Source: an uncultured bacterium (lineage in GTDB: Bacteria > Cyanobacteriota > Vampirovibrionia > Obscuribacterales > Obscuribacteraceae). From it: a stretch of 36,911 bases of DNA. A model generated the notes under the pieces. That model was not told the origin of the DNA, ran no database searches, and saw only the letters and a list, made by a program, of their open reading frames with translations. A program made the translations under genes and the position numbers. This document shows, piece by piece, positions 16,618 through 24,906 of the stretch. Each line of letters starts with the position of its first letter. Position 1 is the first letter of the stretch. The DNA lies in NCBI GenBank assembly GCA_913063055.1, contig CAJXZK010000021.1, positions 1 through 36,911 on the forward strand. The letters are read 5' to 3'.

Positions 16618-18033
16618 GTGAAGACAATCATTGAGCCTTTTCGCACCAAAGTAGTGGAAGCAATTAAGTTTACGACCCGCTCAGAGCGAGAAGAGATACT
16701 CAAGAAAGCCGGATACAACCTCTTTCAGATCAGAGCCGAAGATGTAATGGTTGACTTTCTCACCGACAGCGGCACCTCTGCTATGTCTAGCGAGCAGTGG
16801 GCTGCGCTTATGCGCGGTGACGAATCTTATGCTGGCTGCTCCAGCTATTTTCGCTTTGAAGAGGCGGTGCAAGAAATATTCGGTTTCCCTGTCGTCATTC
16901 CTGTGCACCAGGGAAGAGCAGCTGAGCGACTGCTTTTTGGTGAGCTTGTAAAAGCAAATCACATAGTACCAAGCAACACCCACTTTGATACAACCAGAGC
17001 CAACATTGAGTTTCTCGGTGGTGAAGCAATTGACTTGCCCTGCCAGGAAGCAAAAGATTTCTCTTCAACTTTCCCTTTCAAAGGCAATATGGATATTGAG
17101 GCGCTCAGGGCGTTGCTTAAAGCAAAAGCTGAATCGATTCCCTTCATCATGGTTACCGTCACTAACAATGCTGTTGGTGGGCAGCCTGTCTCCGTTGAAA
17201 ACGTTAGAGAGATCAGTCAATTGGCCAGGCAGTTCTGCAAGCCTCTCTTTATTGATGCCGCCAGGTTTTCTGAGAATGCTTATCTAGTCAAGCTGAGAGA
17301 GCCTGCTTACGCCGATAAGTCGATTGGCTATATTGCGCGGGAGATGTTCGGTCTTGCTGATGGTTGCATGATGTCGGCCAAGAAAGACGGACTGGCGAAT
17401 ATGGGCGGCTTCATTGCCTTGAAAGATGAGGCGCTAGCCAATTCAGTTAGAAACAGGCTGATTATTACGGAAGGTTTTTCTACCTATGGCGGCTTAAACG
17501 GCCGCGATTTGGAGACAATTGCTGTTGGATTGCATGAGGCAATGGACGAGGATTACCTCTGCTATCGACTTGCTGCGGCGAAGTATCTCGCCAGTGGATT
17601 GGGTGCTGCTGGAATTCCTGTGGTTGAGCCCTCTGGCATGCACGCTGTTTATATCGACGCCAAGAAAATGCTGCCGCACATTGAGTCGCGCTATCTTCCC
17701 GGGCAGAGATTGGTCTGTGAGCTTTATTTGGAATGTGGGCTGCGCTCATGTGAGATCGGCACCGCTATGTTTGGCCACACTAAAGCCGACGGCAGCCAGG
17801 AGCCAGCCAGGCAGGAATTGGTGCGCTTAGCGCTGCCCCGTAGAGTTTACGGACAGAGTCACTATGACTATGTGATTGAAGCCTGTCAGCTGGTGCAGGA
17901 GCGCAGTCAGTCGCTTGTAGGCATGACCATTGCCAGTGAGCCGCCGTTACTCAGGCATTTTACTGCTAGGTTCACACCGCTAGAGCCTGCTAAGTGCAAG
18001 CCCTTGGAGGCTGCTGGTGTAACTCAAAAGTAA
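16618..18033 (+). CDS. tnaA: Tryptophanase (tryptophan indole-lyase)
   Basis: 471 residues, full length for the beta-eliminating lyase family. It would cleave L-tryptophan to indole, pyruvate and ammonia with pyridoxal phosphate. LTDSGT, HQGRAAE, TVTNNAVGGQPVS and SAKKD (PLP lysine 255/256) place it in the tryptophanase/tyrosine phenol-lyase family. Three positions that separate the two enzymes favour tryptophanase: Asp 124 in HFDTT (Thr in tyrosine phenol-lyase), Ile 380 in CEIG (the phenol-binding Arg in MERG), and His 447 in LRHFTA (Phe). Other parts look more like the phenol-lyase (VQEIFGF, GLNGRD), so activity should be tested. The GTG start has GAGG seven bases upstream. No permease gene is adjacent. 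Confidence 0.85.
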   Translation: MKTIIEPFRTKVVEAIKFTTRSEREEILKKAGYNLFQIRAEDVMVDFLTDSGTSAMSSEQWAALMRGDESYAGCSSYFRFEEAVQEIFGFPVVIPVHQGRAAERLLFGELVKANHIVPSNTHFDTTRANIEFLGGEAIDLPCQEAKDFSSTFPFKGNMDIEALRALLKAKAESIPFIMVTVTNNAVGGQPVSVENVREISQLARQFCKPLFIDAARFSENAYLVKLREPAYADKSIGYIAREMFGLADGCMMSAKKDGLANMGGFIALKDEALANSVRNRLIITEGFSTYGGLNGRDLETIAVGLHEAMDEDYLCYRLAAAKYLASGLGAAGIPVVEPSGMHAVYIDAKKMLPHIESRYLPGQRLVCELYLECGLRSCEIGTAMFGHTKADGSQEPARQELVRLALPRRVYGQSHYDYVIEACQLVQERSQSLVGMTIASEPPLLRHFTARFTPLEPAKCKPLEAAGVTQK

Positions 18034-18049
18034 GAAGGGTAAAGCGGCC

Positions 18050-18859
18050 CTACTTTTTCTCTTTGCTATGACCAGCGCAGCATGCGCCCACAGGCTGGCC
18101 GTTTTTGCCTAGTAGAGGCTTGCCAGCAGAAGTCGCAGGTTTTGCGGAAGTGTTTCCCGGTTTACCGCTTGCGCTCTGACTTGCCGTTCCAGCGCTATTG
18201 CCATTTGGCGTAGCGCTGCTCTTCGCTGCTGCAGAGCCGGGCTTGTCCAAGGTCTTCACTGTGCCGGGCTGCCACAGTCTGTTTTTGCGATACTTTTGAA
18301 TCACCGCAGTTGGCTCATCAAAGGGGTATTCCTTCTCAAACATGATGTCGATGGCTTGCTGAATCTGCTTCATCGATTTGCCTTCGCGCTTCATTTTCAA
18401 GGCTATGAGCGCTTCTTCTTGGCAGATGTGACAATCAACGCCGTGATCGGTAGTAAAGCAATCGAGCAGGCTGTCGTGGTCATCGGTCATGTCGCAGCCG
18501 CAGTAGCAAAAGAGCTTGGCGCAAATCTCGGGGCAAAGTTGCGCGGCGGCATAGCCCGATTTGGCGTGGCCGAAGAATCTGTTGGGGTCTAATACTGGTG
18601 GTTCGCCGGGAACGCTGGGCTTGTCGCTGGGATTACCGCTTGAATTGCCGTTGGGCTTATCGCTGGGGCCTGCGCTTGTCTCACTGCTCGACTTCTCGCT
18701 GGGTTTATCGCTGGATTTATCGCTGGGCGTTTGGGTTGCTGCGGCGATGTCGGCTGCTGGCTTAGCTGCTGCCGTTTCTGCCAAAGCTGAAGAGGTCGGC
18801 CAGGCAAGTGTTGCTACCGTAAGTGAGGTAAGCAGCAGTGACTTGGCTGAAGTGGACAT
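18050..18859 (-). CDS. Exported PCYCGC-motif protein with low-complexity spacer
   Basis: 269 residues. A signal peptide (1-27, ending SALA) is followed by a Ser/Lys/Pro/Asp repeat region (about 45-85, SDKPS-type units). Residues 105-175 form a Cys-rich domain: LFCYCGCDM, then LLDCF, then CHICQEEA (Cys 109, 113, 118, 120, 122, 134, 143, 146), and a KREGKSMKQIQQAID helix. This matches the PCYCGC-motif family found in Gram-positive lipoproteins, although Phe replaces the first Pro. The Cys pattern suggests metal binding, but this is not established for the family. A second low-complexity region leads to a CCAGH tail. It converges on tnaA with a 16-base gap. Confidence 0.75.
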   Translation of the reverse strand: MSTSAKSLLLTSLTVATLAWPTSSALAETAAAKPAADIAAATQTPSDKSSDKPSEKSSSETSAGPSDKPNGNSSGNPSDKPSVPGEPPVLDPNRFFGHAKSGYAAAQLCPEICAKLFCYCGCDMTDDHDSLLDCFTTDHGVDCHICQEEALIALKMKREGKSMKQIQQAIDIMFEKEYPFDEPTAVIQKYRKNRLWQPGTVKTLDKPGSAAAKSSATPNGNSAGTASQSASGKPGNTSAKPATSAGKPLLGKNGQPVGACCAGHSKEKK

Positions 18860-19038
18860 AGATTAACTGGACCTCAGATTCCGGCCTGTTCCAGGCCAAC
18901 TATGTAACAGATTATAGATAATGGCGGCCGATATTGCTGCGATGTTGCGCTATTGCTTCGCCAGCTGGGGTCTTTTACCATGTTTTTCAAGAGGATTTGT
19001 TATCATGAGCAATCTGGTAAGAGATATAGAAAGTGACT

Positions 19039-20925
19039 ATGCAATACGACGTAGTGGTTATAGGCGGCGGACACGCCGGGTGTGAAGCAGCAAATGCCAG
19101 CGCCCGTATGGGTTTGAGCACCCTGCTATTAGCTGTTAATCTCGACACAATCGGCGCTATGCCTTGCAACCCAGCCGTTGGCGGTCCTGGTAAGACTCAC
19201 CTTGCCCGCGAAGTTGATGCTCTGGGCGGCGTTATGGGCATTGCCACTGACGCTACTTACCTACAGATTCGCATGCTCAACTCTAGCCGCGGCCCCGCAG
19301 TGCAGTCTCTGCGTGCTCAGTCAGACAAGCGCGAGTACTCCGCCTGGATGAAAGAGTACATGGAGTCTTTGCCCAATCTCACCTTGAGACAGGGCATGGT
19401 GAAAAACTTGCTGCTCACAGACGGCAAGGTTTCAGGAATTGAGCTTGCTTTTGGCGACCAAATTGCCTGTAAGTCTGCTGTGCTTTGCGCTGGAACTTTC
19501 CTCGAAGGCACAATCTGGATTGGCAAAGAAACTATGCCCGCCGGTCGGGCCGGTGAGTTTCCTGCTGTTGGCTTGTCTGCATTCTTGCGTGCTCTGGGCT
19601 TCACCACTGGGCGCTTAAAAACCGGCACTCCTCCGCGCATTGATGGTCGCACCATTGATTATTCGCAATTACCTGTTGTGCCAGGTGATGACCAGTTGCA
19701 GTTCTTCTCATTCCTCGACAAGCGGCCTGTGCTGCCACAAATTCCTTGTCACCAGACTCGTACTAATGAGAAAACTCACGAGTTAATCCGTGCCAATCTC
19801 CATCAATCACCTATGTACTCAGGCATGATTCATGGCGTGGGGCCACGTTATTGCCCATCAATTGAAGATAAAGTTGTGCGTTTCGCTGACAAGGATAGCC
19901 ATTCACTATTCCTAGAACCAGAAGGCCGCTCGACCTATGAAGTCTACTTGCAGGGCTGCTCTACCAGTCTGCCTGTGGCTGTGCAGCACGATATTGTGCA
20001 TTCGTTGCCTGGTTTGGAAAATGCATCGATGGTGCGTCCAGCCTATGCTGTGGAGTACGACTATCTTCCTGCGATTCAATTCAACCATGCTTTAATGGCT
20101 AAAGATTTGCCTGGATTCTTTGCTGCTGGTCAGATTCTTGGTACTTCTGGCTACGAAGAAGCGGCTGCACAAGGCATCATGGCTGGTATCAATGCTGCTC
20201 TCTACGCCCTTGAGCGCGATGCTTTCATCCTGCCCCGTTCATCTAGTTATACTGGCACTTTGATTGATGATCTGGTCACCAAAGAAATTGGTGAGCCCTA
20301 TCGTATGATGACTTCGCGTTCTGAGTACCGACTGCTCTTGCGTCAAGACAATGCTGACATGCGCCTCACTCCGCTTGGTCGTGAAGTTGGCATGGTCGAC
20401 GATCATCGTTGGCAGCTATTTGTCGCTAAGCAAGAAGCAATTGAAACTGAGAAGAAGCGCGTGAAATCAGTGCGCATTCATCCCAACCCAGAGTGGGAAG
20501 AAGCCCTTGCGCCCTACGATGAGTCGATGAAACAGTCAGCTACTTTAGAAGAGCTGCTGCGCCGCCCTAAAGTTCCATACTCAGTAATTAACACGCTCTC
20601 TCCTGCATCAGAAGAAGGCTTTGCTTTTGGTTTGGAAGTTGAAACCGACATCAAATATGCTGGCTACATTGAGCGTCAGCGCTTGCTTATTGCTCAAACT
20701 GAAAAGCTTGATGGTTTCAAGCTTCCCCTTGATTTCAACTATCTGGCTTCAGACCATTTGTCCAAAGAAGCGCGCGAGAAACTGAACAAGATTCGCCCTA
20801 TGACTTTGGGGCAGGCCTCACGCATTGGCGGCGTCAGCCCTGCTGATATCTCAGTGTTGATGGTGCTTTTGGAGCAACAGCGTCGAGCCGATAGCGCTCG
20901 CGATAAGGCTGGCGTTTCTGTTTAA
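19039..20925 (+). CDS. mnmG: tRNA uridine-5-carboxymethylaminomethyl(34) synthesis protein MnmG (GidA)
   Basis: 628 residues, the usual length. With MnmE it installs the (carboxymethyl)aminomethyl group on wobble uridine 34 of certain tRNAs, using FAD and methylene-tetrahydrofolate. The N-terminal FAD motif GGGHAGCEAA starts at residue 9. PCNPAVGGPGK, LNSSRGPAVQ, LKTGTPPRID, RYCPSIEDK, GTSGYEEAAAQG and PYRMMTSRSEYRL are family hallmarks, including both functionally important cysteines (in PCNP and RYCP). I place the start at the ATG at 19039; a GTG two codons earlier is possible. It is the first gene of a likely operon; the next gene begins 7 bases after its stop. This is the only clear core gene in the window and the best phylogenetic marker. 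Confidence 0.98.
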   Translation: MQYDVVVIGGGHAGCEAANASARMGLSTLLLAVNLDTIGAMPCNPAVGGPGKTHLAREVDALGGVMGIATDATYLQIRMLNSSRGPAVQSLRAQSDKREYSAWMKEYMESLPNLTLRQGMVKNLLLTDGKVSGIELAFGDQIACKSAVLCAGTFLEGTIWIGKETMPAGRAGEFPAVGLSAFLRALGFTTGRLKTGTPPRIDGRTIDYSQLPVVPGDDQLQFFSFLDKRPVLPQIPCHQTRTNEKTHELIRANLHQSPMYSGMIHGVGPRYCPSIEDKVVRFADKDSHSLFLEPEGRSTYEVYLQGCSTSLPVAVQHDIVHSLPGLENASMVRPAYAVEYDYLPAIQFNHALMAKDLPGFFAAGQILGTSGYEEAAAQGIMAGINAALYALERDAFILPRSSSYTGTLIDDLVTKEIGEPYRMMTSRSEYRLLLRQDNADMRLTPLGREVGMVDDHRWQLFVAKQEAIETEKKRVKSVRIHPNPEWEEALAPYDESMKQSATLEELLRRPKVPYSVINTLSPASEEGFAFGLEVETDIKYAGYIERQRLLIAQTEKLDGFKLPLDFNYLASDHLSKEAREKLNKIRPMTLGQASRIGGVSPADISVLMVLLEQQRRADSARDKAGVSV

Positions 20926-20932
20926 GACTCTT

Positions 20933-21973
20933 ATGCCGGCGAGAATTTTCACTGTAGGAGCCTTGTTGGCTCTCACTATTGCTTTGCTGCCTGTGCAGGC
21001 GCAGGCAAGAGATCAAGAAAGAGTCCAAGAGCAAGGCCAAGAGAAAAACGCCTTCAAATTATCTGGTGGCATTACTCATAGCGAGTCTTTAGAGCCGCTG
21101 CCAGAGAGCGAGAGAGTAGGTGCTGTTCAAGGCGCTGCTTCGGCCGCTGCAATTCCGGCTGTGGCAATACCTGCTCATAATCCACCTGCTCTCGTCAATC
21201 CGTATCGCAAATCGAGCTCTAGCAGCAGCACCAGCCCCGCTGTCAGTAACCCGGCTGCTAGTAACCCAGCGGTTAACAATCCTGCTGGCAGTAATCCGGT
21301 TGTTAGTACCTCAACCAGTCAGCAAACTCAAGCACCGACTGAGACTGAGTCTCAGGCTCGGCAGCGCAATTTGCTCTTGTATTCGCGCACTCCTCATGTT
21401 GATCCGGGCCAAGCGCTGTATAAAAAGCGCCTACGCGAGGCGGCGGAGCAGAACACGTTAGCTACCGCTGTGAAGCGCCCGGGCAAGCTACAGATTAAGG
21501 TTCCGTTTTGGTTGGCTGGCCAGTGGCAGCGCACAGAATCTAATGAGTTGTCGCGCAAAGAATTGCCCAGCGGCAAAGAGTTGAAGCCGATTGGCAAACA
21601 GGCTGCTCGTGTTACCGATTACTTTGGCAGCTATAAAGACCGGCGCGGCAATGTATTCATGATTGTGCCTTTGGGCGCCGCGGGTGCTGTCGATCGCGGC
21701 TTTGCCGTGGATTATCACCGCGTCAAGAAATACGAAATGATTTTAGACGGTAAGAATTCGGCTGTGATTAAGGTACAGGCCGTCCATAAAGTTGTGAGCA
21801 AGAAAGAGAAGAGAGTGGTGGAGGCCTATCAAGACGAAGAGCTAAACCGCTATACCTTGATACGGGATGGCCTGGTTAAGAACGATAGCTCAGTCAAGGT
21901 TTTCGACCAACTGGGGCAAGCAAAATTGATTACTCGCGCAGTTTCTACTGAACGGCGGGTAAAGAGAATATGA
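20933..21973 (+). CDS. Exported protein with Asn-Pro repeats, unknown
   Basis: 346 residues. A clear signal peptide (1-25, ending AQA) is followed by a Gln/Glu-rich stretch and, at about 92-125, Asn-Pro-Ala repeats (SNPAASNPAVNNPAGSNP) that look like a flexible spacer. The C-terminal domain (about 180-346) begins LQIKVPFWLAGQWQR and is rich in beta-strands and basic residues (GNVFMIVPLGAAGAVDRGF, VIKVQAVHKVVSKKEKR). I do not recognise the family. It starts seven bases after mnmG and is probably translated from the same message, although nothing suggests a role in tRNA modification. Confidence 0.75.
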   Translation: MPARIFTVGALLALTIALLPVQAQARDQERVQEQGQEKNAFKLSGGITHSESLEPLPESERVGAVQGAASAAAIPAVAIPAHNPPALVNPYRKSSSSSSTSPAVSNPAASNPAVNNPAGSNPVVSTSTSQQTQAPTETESQARQRNLLLYSRTPHVDPGQALYKKRLREAAEQNTLATAVKRPGKLQIKVPFWLAGQWQRTESNELSRKELPSGKELKPIGKQAARVTDYFGSYKDRRGNVFMIVPLGAAGAVDRGFAVDYHRVKKYEMILDGKNSAVIKVQAVHKVVSKKEKRVVEAYQDEELNRYTLIRDGLVKNDSSVKVFDQLGQAKLITRAVSTERRVKRI

Positions 21974-22026
21974 GTGAAAATAGAAAGTGCTGTTAGAAAT
22001 TGAAATCAGAAAGTAGTGGGATTTGT

Positions 22027-22644
22027 ATGGTCACTGAGCAGTTAGGCTTCGATGCAATTAATTTGCGCCTTGAAGGCTGGACAGCCGTGCACGCCGATAG
22101 CCAGCGGCGGCAGTGGATGCGAGACGCTGAGGGCGACGAGTTTGCCAGCACGCTTTTGCTCACTTATCAGCCCGAGGCTCTGGAAGGAATTGATTTAGAC
22201 GACCATGTCGGTGTGCGCAAGGCCGTGCGTGATATCGCTGACCAGGCCGGTCAGATTATGGTGTCTGTTGATGTTGTTGGTGCTGCTGGAGTGCCTGCGC
22301 TTTGGTACATACTGAAGCAGAATCAAGCCCCAAGTGGCATGGTCTATTCTGGTTGTTTGATATTGCCATTCACCAATAGTTTCTTTACTCTGCAGTTGAT
22401 GTGCATGGAGACTGGAATCACAGGCATTCGAGAAGCGATTGTTATGGACCGTTTCATTGCCGCTGGTGTTTCCATTCGCGAATTGTCTGAGTCGGCAACG
22501 CGCTTTGAGCATGGCACAGCCAAGGGTCACTATTCACCTGACGCACCTGAGCACGATGTGCAATTCCCGAATCATCCTCTTACAAGAGTGCGCCGCTATT
22601 TCCGAGACATCCTTTCGGTGCTCTCGATTAAGGGTGTTTACTGA
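22027..22644 (+). CDS. Conserved-looking cytoplasmic protein, unknown
   Basis: 205 residues from the ATG at 22027, which has GGGA about five bases upstream; a TTG at 22000 is less likely. No signal peptide. Alternating strands with Trp residues, LWYILKQNQAPSGMVYSG and TGITGIREAIVMDR suggest a compact alpha/beta domain loosely reminiscent of PsbP/Mog1-like folds; this is only a pattern impression. Its stop overlaps the next gene's ATG by one base (TGATG), so the two are probably coupled and work together. Confidence 0.65.
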   Translation: MVTEQLGFDAINLRLEGWTAVHADSQRRQWMRDAEGDEFASTLLLTYQPEALEGIDLDDHVGVRKAVRDIADQAGQIMVSVDVVGAAGVPALWYILKQNQAPSGMVYSGCLILPFTNSFFTLQLMCMETGITGIREAIVMDRFIAAGVSIRELSESATRFEHGTAKGHYSPDAPEHDVQFPNHPLTRVRRYFRDILSVLSIKGVY

Positions 22645-23123
22645 TGAAGTTTATGAGTCTCTTTGGCATGGATGCTGAAGAGATGAAACGTCTCAATGAC
22701 GAGAACGAGCGTGAGTACGAAGATTATTGTGCGCGGGGAATGGTCAAAGAAGCGAAACTGTCGAGAGCGCTGTCTGAGTGTTTCGAGCTATTGGTGTCAT
22801 TCTCTGGTAGCTGGTCTGAAGTGCGAATCTTGCAAGTTCAGGACAAGTTGAATCGCTCGCGCTTTAGGACTGATCCCGTGGTCCTGCTGGAGAGGCAAAA
22901 GCTTGAAGCAGACTTGCGTGAGCTAGAAAAGGCTCAACGCTTGGATCGCAATGTGGGTGTGTTAGCGCGCTGCCTTTTGTTAGGTGTGACTACGTTTGGC
23001 ACTCTTTTGATTGGCTTTGATGGTCTGATTTTGGAACCAGAAGGAATTCTTTCGGTGGCTGCCTGTTGGAGTTTGGTTTTGTTTCTCTGTTGGATTTATC
23101 GGGATGAGAGCAGTAAAGCCTGA
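22644..23123 (+). CDS. Small membrane protein coupled to the upstream gene, unknown
   Basis: 159 residues. The first 100 are charged and helical (DAEEMKRLNDENEREYEDYC, RQKLEADLRELEKAQRLDR), and two hydrophobic helices follow at about 104-122 and 132-151. It is probably a C-terminally anchored protein with a cytoplasmic coiled-coil head. No family recognised. Its last codons run up to the broken end of a minus-strand relE remnant, so the original C-terminus may have been altered by the same deletion. Confidence 0.6.
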   Translation: MKFMSLFGMDAEEMKRLNDENEREYEDYCARGMVKEAKLSRALSECFELLVSFSGSWSEVRILQVQDKLNRSRFRTDPVVLLERQKLEADLRELEKAQRLDRNVGVLARCLLLGVTTFGTLLIGFDGLILEPEGILSVAACWSLVLFLCWIYRDESSKA

Positions 23124-23138
23124 TTGCTCAGCAGCGCT

Positions 23139-23195
23139 GGCAAGTTTCTTTAATTCTTTGAGTGCCGTATCTGAATAGTCAATCGCCCAAGCCAA
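23139..23195 (-). pseudogene. RelE-type toxin remnant (N-terminal 19 codons)
   Basis: Read on the minus strand from a TTG at 23195, the sequence is WAIDYSDTALKELKKLA, close to the N-terminus of RelE/ParE toxins. It overlaps the antitoxin's 3' end by 17 bases, as in intact relBE pairs. After residue 19 the resemblance stops and the frame runs on into the complement of the convergent gene. The catalytic C-terminal two thirds are absent, so no toxin can be made. Confidence 0.65.
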
Positions 23196-23406
23196 GCTGT
23201 TCTCTCACCGATGCCCCGGTGTGGATTTGTTCTTTGCCAGAGAGGATACGCTCAAGAGTGGCTTCAGCCAAATAGAAGTCTTCGATCGTTTCTATATTGT
23301 CTTCCACCATTCGCTTAATGAAAAAGCTTTTGGCGCGCCCTGTTTCCTTTGCAAGGATACTCAAACGCTCTTCTATTTCTGGGGACAAGCTAACTGAAGT
23401 AGTCAT
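23179..23406 (-). CDS. Orphan RelB-type ribbon-helix-helix antitoxin
   Basis: 75 residues. The first 45 (TSVSLSPEIEERLSILAKET, SFFIKRMVEDNIE) form a ribbon-helix-helix DNA-binding domain; the rest (DFYLAEATLERILSGKEQIH) matches the toxin-binding tail of RelB-type antitoxins. The ATG is at 23406 with AGG about nine bases upstream. The toxin gene normally placed behind it is reduced to a stub, so this is an orphan antitoxin that may still repress its own promoter or block related toxins. Confidence 0.8.
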   Translation of the reverse strand: MTTSVSLSPEIEERLSILAKETGRAKSFFIKRMVEDNIETIEDFYLAEATLERILSGKEQIHTGASVREQLGLGD

Positions 23407-23507
23407 AGATGCTTACCTGTAATAGATGTATTGATTGTATTGCTAGTATGACAAACTGCCAATTCCATTCTTCTGGTGGGGTTGCAGCTCAGTTCTGTGG
23501 TGTCTCC

Positions 23508-24116
23508 CTATAGCAAACCACAAGTAAGTTCGTCGATGAGTGTGCCTCTGGCGATTGCTTTGGAGCGCATTTCGTTCAACAATTTGAAGTTTGACACTTT
23601 ATAGAACCAGCCCTTGAACTGGCCATAGTGCGGCTCGACCCCAAAATCAGAGAGTACGCTGTCTAGGATCTGCAATCTGGCTAAAAGAATTTTGGTGTCG
23701 ATTGGTTGGCTGAGGCCAAGAACTGCCATGGCTTCTTCCTTGCTGTCGTTGCAATTTGTTGCCTTGAAGTTAGAGAGTCTGATCATTATCAATCCGCTAA
23801 CATCACCTGCCGTAGCTGACTGTGGAAGGCTTAGAAGTAGTCGACTAATAGGTAAAGCCGTAAGTTCTTTCGGCGGTCCAACGAGGCCATGGTGCGAATA
23901 AAAAGTGTCGCCGCGCGCTATCCGGTAGGCCGCTCTATCTAATTCTGTCCATCCTGCACGCTCAACACTAGAGACGTATGGCAGGGTTTCCACGTTATGA
24001 TTGAGGTCGTAGAGATATTGTCTGGTAGTGTTCGCCCAGTTTCCAGCTGCTAGAACTACAATAGCAGCGGCTATTGGCAGCAATTTTGATTTTTCAATTC
24101 TGATCAGTTCGTGCAT
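23508..24116 (-). CDS. Membrane-anchored or exported protein, tandem paralog 1, unknown
   Basis: 202 residues with a hydrophobic segment at 10-27 (signal anchor or signal peptide). The rest is soluble. It shares an HGLVG motif, a following PISRLLLSLPQSATAGDV-type segment and a C-terminus of the form LIDELTCGLL with the neighbouring gene at 24144-24758; both also have a TD/TELDR segment before HGLVG. The two genes lie 27 bases apart and are a tandem duplication. No known family was recognised. Confidence 0.7.
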   Translation of the reverse strand: MHELIRIEKSKLLPIAAAIVVLAAGNWANTTRQYLYDLNHNVETLPYVSSVERAGWTELDRAAYRIARGDTFYSHHGLVGPPKELTALPISRLLLSLPQSATAGDVSGLIMIRLSNFKATNCNDSKEEAMAVLGLSQPIDTKILLARLQILDSVLSDFGVEPHYGQFKGWFYKVSNFKLLNEMRSKAIARGTLIDELTCGLL

Positions 24117-24143
24117 TGCTATCTGTTTCGCGAGGTGATGGTG

Positions 24144-24758
24144 CTAGAGCAAATTGAAAGTAAGGTCGTCGATTAGTTTGGCTCTCATCTCTTCTGCCAG
24201 TTTTTTTTCAGCAACCAGTCGGAATGGTGAGTTCCATTCGAAGCCGGCACAGTGGGTACCTAGCCTGATATCAGTTTCCATATAGGTTGCCAGACAGGAG
24301 TCTAGAAAATACATTCTGGTCTTGAGCAAGTCTTCATCATTTGAATCACTAACCCCAGTTATTTGTTGTGCTTCGTATATGCGGTCCGGCACCCCGTGCT
24401 CTCTCAGCTTTGCAAGTCTGCGATAGATGGTATCTCTAACTTCATCTCCAGACGCTGCTATTGGCAGCTTTAGCAATGTTTTGCACAAGTATAGATGTCG
24501 TTCTGGTACTGACCCCACTCCAACCAGGCCGTGTCGAGGAGGGGGGTGCATAATTTCATAGATTTCCCTGTCTGTAGAACTCCATTTCTTTCGTATCTCT
24601 GAGGGTACGGGTGGCAACCTATGTCCATGAATATCTAACCAAGCCTGCGCTCTCAATTCGTTGAGAGAGTTGCTGGATAAAAACATGGCAAAGGAAAGAG
24701 CGGTAGCGGCAGCGCATGCCATTAGGCGGGTTTTGGGAATTTTGGGTAGCAGTATCAT
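24144..24758 (-). CDS. Membrane-anchored or exported protein, tandem paralog 2, unknown
   Basis: 204 residues with a hydrophobic segment at about 11-28. It is a diverged copy of the gene at 23508-24116: HGLVGVGS, LLKLPIAASGDEVRDTIYRR and the C-terminus LIDDLTFNLL correspond to the same segments there. The ATG at 24758 has AGG six bases upstream; a GTG one codon earlier is possible. It is the first gene of the pair and diverges from the SAF-domain gene, so the 148 bases between them should hold both promoters. Confidence 0.7.
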   Translation of the reverse strand: MILLPKIPKTRLMACAAATALSFAMFLSSNSLNELRAQAWLDIHGHRLPPVPSEIRKKWSSTDREIYEIMHPPPRHGLVGVGSVPERHLYLCKTLLKLPIAASGDEVRDTIYRRLAKLREHGVPDRIYEAQQITGVSDSNDEDLLKTRMYFLDSCLATYMETDIRLGTHCAGFEWNSPFRLVAEKKLAEEMRAKLIDDLTFNLL

Positions 24759-24906
24759 CACTTACCTAGCCTTTTTAGCACCTTCATTCTGTCGTTAACT
24801 TGAGGCCCCGGCAATGGTGTCATTCCCAATGCCGCCGGCGCTGCATCTATGCACCGCAAGATATTCGGTGCATACTTGTGGACAGGTTTCTAGATGAGCT
24901 ATTGAA

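Noticed and set aside
18028..18058. Possible terminator after tnaA (AAGTA and GGG pairing with CCC and TACTT, then five Ts).
   Set aside because: The stem has a four-base one-sided bulge and only three central pairs, and it lies over the end of the convergent gene; too weak to annotate.
19005..19085. A 26-codon ORF beginning MSNLVRDIES just before mnmG, with AGAGGA upstream.
   Set aside because: It overlaps mnmG in another frame, its C-terminus is an Arg-rich by-product of the mnmG coding sequence, and no leader peptide is known for mnmG.
22980..23138. Continuation of the relE frame to 71 residues.
   Set aside because: Beyond residue 19 the frame is only the complement of the convergent membrane-protein gene and shows no RelE features.
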